Position numbers and translations under genes: made by a program. Shown piece after piece: positions 59,848 through 64,000 of a DNA stretch of 64,000 nucleotides. The stretch covers positions 1-64,000 of the forward strand of contig NZ_JAKSXN010000005.1 of assembly GCF_022427145.1 (NCBI RefSeq), written 5' to 3'. Position 1 is the first letter of the stretch. Each line of letters opens with the position of its first letter. Source of the DNA: Paenibacillus timonensis (lineage in GTDB: Bacteria; Bacillota; Bacilli; Paenibacillales; Paenibacillaceae). A model generated the notes under the pieces. That model was not told the origin of the DNA. It did no database searches and worked only from the letters and a program-made list of their open reading frames with translations.

Positions 59848-60390
59848 ATGACGAATGCCTTGTCCAAAATCACAGCCGCCCTGCTTGCCGTGCTGCTCCT
59901 GTTCCTGTTTCCGGCCTTGCAGGCGGCGCAGCGGCAGGAGGATATCCGGTATTTGGCGGCGTATCGCGTTATGGTGCAGTTCACCGACGCTGTTCGGAAC
60001 AAGGGGGTTGTGACGCCGACCATGTACGAGGATTTTATCCGCGAGTTGGAGACGACCGGGGGAGGGTATGAAGTTGAATTGGAGCATCGGCATAAAACCT
60101 ATCATCCGGAATACGGCGATCCGGCCGATCCCGCTACCTTCCTGAATGGTTTTAGCGTCGTTTATGATTCGTATTATACCTCGGATATCCTGGAGGCGAT
60201 GTTTCCAACCGGAGCAGGGCAGGAGGGAGAAGCCTACAAGCTTCAGGAAGGTGATTTCATCGCCGTTACGGCGCTTAATCATAACCGCAGCCCGTATGAT
60301 ATTCTATCGGAGTTTCTCTATCCCGGTGCGGACAAAGCGAATTCGTCTCTGCTCACGTATGGGGGGATGGTGTTAAATGAAGATTACTGA
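59848..60390 (+). CDS. small single-pass protein of the Tad-like operon
   Basis: 180 residues, not recognised. Membrane helix at about 9-24 (AALLAVLLLFLFPAL), then a soluble domain with Tyr/Thr-rich segments (RHKTYHPEYGDP, YDSYYTSDILEAMF). ATG 59848 follows GTAGGTGGCAGCG. Its 3' end overlaps the next gene by 14 bases. Confidence 0.6.
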   Translation: MTNALSKITAALLAVLLLFLFPALQAAQRQEDIRYLAAYRVMVQFTDAVRNKGVVTPTMYEDFIRELETTGGGYEVELEHRHKTYHPEYGDPADPATFLNGFSVVYDSYYTSDILEAMFPTGAGQEGEAYKLQEGDFIAVTALNHNRSPYDILSEFLYPGADKANSSLLTYGGMVLNEDY

Positions 60391-61369
60391 CTGGGCGGTC
60401 ATTTTTGTGTTGATCGTCGCCCCTATCCTATGGCTGAGCGGCCTGCGGGCGGAGAACCTACGGGAAGTGAATCGCCTCGAAACGCGGTATACCGCCGCGA
60501 TGCGCACGGCAGTCCAAGATGCGGCGGTCGCGTTGAACCGGAACGAGCTGCAGCAATTCGAAAGCGGGTACGGATCCGAGAAATGGATGCGCGCCGATAA
60601 AGAGCAAGCGTTAGCCGCTCTGCTTCGGAGTTTGTACTTGAACTTTGGCGTCGCGGACGATCCGGCTGGGCAGCAGACGCTCCTGGGCTATATCCCGGCG
60701 GTTGTCGTCATGGATTACGACGGCTATTACCTCTATGCAGCGGACGTGGAACCCGGCAGCGATGCGTTCGCTTACCACTGGCAGGATAAAAAGCCCTATA
60801 CATACGTTGATGCGAGCCGGAACAGCATTGCTTTTACCTTGGATAGCCAAGTGACGGCCTATGATGCGACGGCGAACCGCTGGGTTAGCGGACCGCAAAG
60901 CGAGATCCGATCGGAGGTTTCCATCCCGCTGCTGCAGAACGGGGAAGAATTTGACGCCGTACGGCGTGCTACGATCGTCCGCCGGATCGAAGAGGATCTG
61001 GCTCGGGCGATTCGTCTCCATAATCTGTTCGCGAAAAAACAAGGCGTGGATTACACGTTTACGCTGCCGACGATTCCGCAGGAGGCGTGGAATAACACGC
61101 TGGATGATGTAGGCATTCTAGTGTTTCTGCAAGGCATACCGGTGGGAGATCGCCATTACAACAATTATGCGTTAGGCGGGGGGAGGCTGGATCGAACGCC
61201 AAGCGTTCTGGGAACGGTGGATCCGTTGACGGGATTGAAATACGCTTACAGGGAGTCCTGTGCAAGGGCTCAAGGGTTTGGTTATCGCATCGAGGAAATT
61301 TTCGCGAATGAACGCGCTGCGGCCGAAAACGGGTATTTCCCGCTGGATTGTCGAACTAGCGGGCCTTAA
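60377..61369 (+). CDS. larger single-pass protein of the Tad-like operon
   Basis: 330 residues, not recognised. N-terminal helix (WAVIFVLIVAPILWLSGL), then a periplasmic-type or wall-zone domain that opens with a helical stretch (ENLREVNRLETRYTAAMRTAVQDAAVAL) like the start of pseudopilin and TadE/G-like proteins. Last gene of the run, closed by a strong terminator. Confidence 0.62.
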   Translation: MKITDWAVIFVLIVAPILWLSGLRAENLREVNRLETRYTAAMRTAVQDAAVALNRNELQQFESGYGSEKWMRADKEQALAALLRSLYLNFGVADDPAGQQTLLGYIPAVVVMDYDGYYLYAADVEPGSDAFAYHWQDKKPYTYVDASRNSIAFTLDSQVTAYDATANRWVSGPQSEIRSEVSIPLLQNGEEFDAVRRATIVRRIEEDLARAIRLHNLFAKKQGVDYTFTLPTIPQEAWNNTLDDVGILVFLQGIPVGDRHYNNYALGGGRLDRTPSVLGTVDPLTGLKYAYRESCARAQGFGYRIEEIFANERAAAENGYFPLDCRTSGP

Positions 61370-61376
61370 TAAAACG

Positions 61377-61409
61377 AAGAAGAGGCCGTTCAACGAACGG
61401 TCTCTTCTT
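61377..61409. terminator. two-way terminator between the Tad-like operon and the SDR gene
   Basis: AAGAAGAGGCCGTTC and GAACGGTCTCTTCTT pair with one G-T, leaving an AAC loop, A-rich on the left arm and T-rich on the right. Confidence 0.9.
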
Positions 61410-61421
61410 TCGTGGGCGGGC

Positions 61422-62171
61422 TTATTTGAAGGAGGCATACCCTTCGTCGGCCATGACGACGCTGCCGTTAATGGCGCTGGCTTCGTCCAGCGTTAGCAGA
61501 TAAACCGTATCGGCGACTTGTTCCGGTAAAGTTAATTTGTTGCCCATCACTTTGGATTTCATCGAATCGATCATCCCTTTGTCTTTGTACCCTTGGATAA
61601 TCGGCGTATCGACGGCCCCTGGCGCCACGGCAATGACGCGGATGCCCAAGTCCGCCATTTCCAGAGCGGCGGATTTCGTCATCATGATCACCGCCCCTTT
61701 GGAAGCATGGTAAGCGAAGGTGCCGGGGGAGGCCAGGAAGCCGAACACCGAGGCGGTGTTGATGATCACGCCTTTGATCCCCAACTCGCGCATTTTTTTA
61801 CCGGCGGCGATGATGCCATAAGCAACCCCGTGCTGGTTTACCTGAATCACGTTATGATAGTCGTTCAGATTCTGATCCAGCACCGGCGTGACCCTTCCGA
61901 TCCCGGCATTATTGAACATGACGTCGATTCTTCCGAACGTGTCCACCGCTTTTTCAACCAATGCCTCTACATCCTCATATTTCGAGACGTCCGTCTTCAC
62001 AAAAATCGCTTCGCCGCCATGGGCGACGATGTGGTCGACAACGGCTTGTCCGCCTTCCGCATTGAAGTCTGCCACAACGACGCGGTCTCCCTTGGAGGCA
62101 AACTTGTAAGCGGTTTCCTTTCCGATTCCGCTGGCTCCTCCGGTCACGACGGCTACTCTGTTTTGTTGCAT
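61422..62171 (-). CDS. short-chain dehydrogenase/reductase
   Basis: 249 residues, classical SDR. Cofactor motif TGGASGIG near the start, NNAG in MFNNAGIGR, catalytic Tyr and Lys in YHASKGAV (about 154 and 158) and the preceding Ser in INTASVFGF. Asp after strand 2 (VVADFNAEGG) suggests NAD preference. Substrate unknown. Divergent from a LysR-type regulator that may control it. Confidence 0.9.
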   Translation of the reverse strand: MQQNRVAVVTGGASGIGKETAYKFASKGDRVVVADFNAEGGQAVVDHIVAHGGEAIFVKTDVSKYEDVEALVEKAVDTFGRIDVMFNNAGIGRVTPVLDQNLNDYHNVIQVNQHGVAYGIIAAGKKMRELGIKGVIINTASVFGFLASPGTFAYHASKGAVIMMTKSAALEMADLGIRVIAVAPGAVDTPIIQGYKDKGMIDSMKSKVMGNKLTLPEQVADTVYLLTLDEASAINGSVVMADEGYASFK

Positions 62172-62235
62172 GAGCGCTTCTCCTGCCTTTCTTTGATCTT
62201 TATTAAGTTCTGTACTATGATTGTATCAAATGTCA

Positions 62236-62246
62236 TTGTTAAACAA
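62236..62246. promoter_or_regulatory. palindrome between SDR and LysR genes, candidate LysR operator
   Basis: TTGTT-A-AACAA, within the wider T-N11-A pattern common to LysR sites, in an AT-rich divergent promoter region (minus-strand TACAAT at 62225-62220). Confidence 0.45.
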
Positions 62247-62313
62247 AATTTATATATAATTATTATCAAATTAGAATTACTTAAGAAGTTGCTCGCCTCC
62301 GGGAGGGGATGCC

Positions 62314-63192
62314 ATGAATCTCGAGCAGTTGGAGTATATAGTCGATGTAGCCAAAACACGATCCTTGACAAAAACGGCGCAAAATGCGCATGTGACTTTG
62401 TCTGCGGTCAGCCAGTCCATCTCTTTGCTGGAAGCGGAACTTGGGCTCGTCTTATTCAACCGTTCGCGGGGCGTCGGCGCCGTACCGACGCAAGAAGGCC
62501 AGGCGATCATTGGCCGGGCTGCGGAGATCTTGGCCAAACTGGATGCGCTTCGTTCAGAAGCGAATTCCTATAGTGACAGGTTGAGCGGCGAGCTAAACAT
62601 TGCGACGATTCCCGGCCCGATGCATTTATTGATGGAGACGATTGCAGGCTTCAGAAGGGATTACCCCGATGTCAAGATCCGTATCTACGAGCAAGGCCCT
62701 AAAGAAATACTTGACGAGCTGCACCACGGCGGCATTGACCTCGGTTTTATTGCAATCACTGCGGATCTGCTCGCCCAAAATAAAACGCTGCAGTTTGAGA
62801 AGCTTTTGACAGGGAAAATGGTCGTCGGCGTGCCGAAAACTTCGCTGCTGGCCCTGGAGAAATCGATGAAACCGGAACAGCTTGCCGGCTACTCGCTCGT
62901 GTTGTATGACGATGCGTTGATTCGGGATTATTTGACAACTAAACTTGCGGAATACGGAGAGCCGGATATCTTATTCGCCACCAATAACGTGCAGGCGATT
63001 CAAAACGCGGTGAAGGAAGGGCTTGCGCTTACGGTCGGAGTGGATTATTCTTTCGAAAGCGGCAGGCAGGCGGAGATCGTGCCGGTTGAGCTGGAGCTTC
63101 CGGATTTTCACCCGGTCTATTACGGCTGGGCGATCCCTAGAGGCAAACAGGCTTCAGCGATCACGAAGAGCTTTGTTCGCCGATTACAGTAA
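62314..63192 (+). CDS. LysR family transcriptional regulator
   Basis: 292 residues. N-terminal winged helix MNLEQLEYIVDVAKTRSLTKTAQNAHVTLSAVSQSISLLEAELG is classical; the C-terminal part is the periplasmic-binding-like effector domain (GELNIATIPGPMHLLMETIAGF). Divergent from the SDR gene, which is the usual target arrangement. The effector cannot be predicted. GGAGGGG precedes ATG 62314. Confidence 0.9.
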   Translation: MNLEQLEYIVDVAKTRSLTKTAQNAHVTLSAVSQSISLLEAELGLVLFNRSRGVGAVPTQEGQAIIGRAAEILAKLDALRSEANSYSDRLSGELNIATIPGPMHLLMETIAGFRRDYPDVKIRIYEQGPKEILDELHHGGIDLGFIAITADLLAQNKTLQFEKLLTGKMVVGVPKTSLLALEKSMKPEQLAGYSLVLYDDALIRDYLTTKLAEYGEPDILFATNNVQAIQNAVKEGLALTVGVDYSFESGRQAEIVPVELELPDFHPVYYGWAIPRGKQASAITKSFVRRLQ

Positions 63193-63224
63193 AGCATAGA
63201 TAGCAAGTCGGAAAGGAGACCAAA

Positions 63225-64000
63225 ATGAAACTCGATTTGGAACAACATAAAGAACAACCCGACCGTTATTCACGGCAAAGGTTGTTTTCTCCCATAGGCA
63301 ACGCCGGACAAGACAAGCTTGAGCAAGCGAAGGTACTGGTCGTCGGAGCGGGGGCCCTTGGCACCGGCATCGCTGAGACGCTGGTGCGCGCAGGCATCGG
63401 CCATCTCGTGATCGCCGATCGGGATTACGTGGAATGGAGTAATTTGCAGCGTCAGCAGCTGTTTTCCGAAGCGGATGCGGCAGGACGGGTACCGAAAGCG
63501 ATCGCTGCGAAACGGCGATTAGCCGCTATCAACAGCCAGGTTCGGATCGATGCTCACGTGATGGATGTTGACCCGGAAGAGCTGGAGAGTTTAATTTCCG
63601 GAGTCAACCTGATTATGGATGCGACGGATAATTTCGATACGCGGCTGATGATTAACGATATTTCGCAAAAATACCGCATTCCCTGGATTTATGGCGGATG
63701 CGTCGGCAGTTACGGGATTACCTATACGATTTTGCCCGGTGTTACGCCTTGCCTGAACTGTTTGCTGGGTACCATTCCGCTCGGCGGAGATACCTGCGAC
63801 ACGGTAGGCGTGATTCCCCCGGCCGTGCAAATGATCGTGGCCCATCAAACAACGGAAGCGCTGAAGCTATTGACCGGGCATCCCGAGGCGCTGCGCGGCA
63901 CATTGCTCACCTTTGACCTGTGGCGAAACGAACAAGCCTCGATCAAGGTGGGATCGGCCAAGCGGGACGACTGCCTTTCGTGCGGGAGCGGGGCGACCTA
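63225..64000 (+). CDS. ThiF/MoeB/HesA-family adenylyltransferase, 3' end outside window
   Basis: About 258 residues visible, no stop before the window ends. E1-like fold: DRYSRQRLFSPIG, nucleotide motif VVGAGALGTGIAE, IADRDYVEWSNLQRQ with Arg that contacts ATP, DATDNFDTRLMIND, and a probable catalytic Cys region (GGDTCDTVGVIPP). Zinc Cys pairs are CLNC and CLSC. Members adenylate the C-terminus of ThiS or MoaD-like carriers for thiamine or molybdopterin synthesis; which one applies here depends on neighbours outside the window. GGAAAGGAG precedes ATG 63225. Confidence 0.88.
   Translation, partial: MKLDLEQHKEQPDRYSRQRLFSPIGNAGQDKLEQAKVLVVGAGALGTGIAETLVRAGIGHLVIADRDYVEWSNLQRQQLFSEADAAGRVPKAIAAKRRLAAINSQVRIDAHVMDVDPEELESLISGVNLIMDATDNFDTRLMINDISQKYRIPWIYGGCVGSYGITYTILPGVTPCLNCLLGTIPLGGDTCDTVGVIPPAVQMIVAHQTTEALKLLTGHPEALRGTLLTFDLWRNEQASIKVGSAKRDDCLSCGSGAT

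Overview
The window looks like chromosome from an endospore-forming, low-to-moderate GC Bacillota of the Paenibacillus type. The evidence is the sporulation genes cotE and spoVK, the gene order cotE - (amidoligase) - mutS - mutL - miaA - hfq and spoVK - hflX - ynbB - glnR - glnA, the divergent lexA/yneA pair with Bacillus-type SOS boxes, and strong AGGAGG ribosome binding sites with frequent TTG and GTG starts. No rRNA, tRNA or CRISPR array was seen.

Region 1 (1-7520) is accessory DNA. A Tn3-family transposon of the Tn4430 type (tyrosine recombinase TnpI, DDE transposase TnpA, four-motif resolution site, 38-bp right inverted repeat) has inserted into a GT-D type glycosyltransferase gene. Its left end lies outside the window, so the Ser/Thr-rich repeat protein and small partner gene at the left edge are probably passengers. 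Beyond the break are a second glycosyltransferase and a methyltransferase that look like the rest of a surface glycan cluster.

Region 2 (7600-18300) holds transport and metabolism: a DrrAB exporter whose ATPase gene has a one-base frameshift, a leftward yqkB-like / carbonic anhydrase / patB run, an M32 carboxypeptidase, an SsuABC/THI5-like importer, an AT-rich secreted protein gene and a YqjA-like membrane protein.

Region 3 (18300-37910) is the conserved housekeeping block: cotE, an ATP-grasp-unrelated amidoligase, mutS, mutL, an RsmJ-like methyltransferase, miaA, hfq, a class A PBP, DUF402 and YdcF proteins, spoVK, hflX, ynbB, and glnR-glnA. Two GlnR boxes flank and fill the glnR promoter. 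Region 4 (37900-50630) has lexA/yneA/ynzC, a HAD phosphatase, a YtkA-like lipoprotein, metH, rnz, a NagD-like phosphatase, a base-excision pair (Fpg/Nei paralogue and endonuclease IV, overlapping), and a fusion of a cREC domain to an RlmM/RrmJ-type 2'-O-methyltransferase.

Region 5 (50650-61410) is the most novel part: a tightly packed nine-gene operon resembling a Tad/Flp pilus or secretion machine but strongly remodelled. It starts from a near-consensus promoter followed by an intrinsic terminator in the leader (likely attenuation). It encodes a Ser/Thr kinase fused to a MinD-like domain without the Walker lysine, a SAF-domain CpaB-like protein, two further MinD-like proteins without P-loops, a membrane-anchored CpaF-like ATPase, one polypeptide that appears to carry both TadB- and TadC-like halves, and four small proteins with one N-terminal membrane helix each. 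No prepilin peptidase or classical Flp pilin is present. Region 6 (61420-64000) has an SDR oxidoreductase, a divergent LysR regulator and a truncated ThiF/MoeB-like gene at the right edge. All functions are read from motifs by eye; no database search was run.
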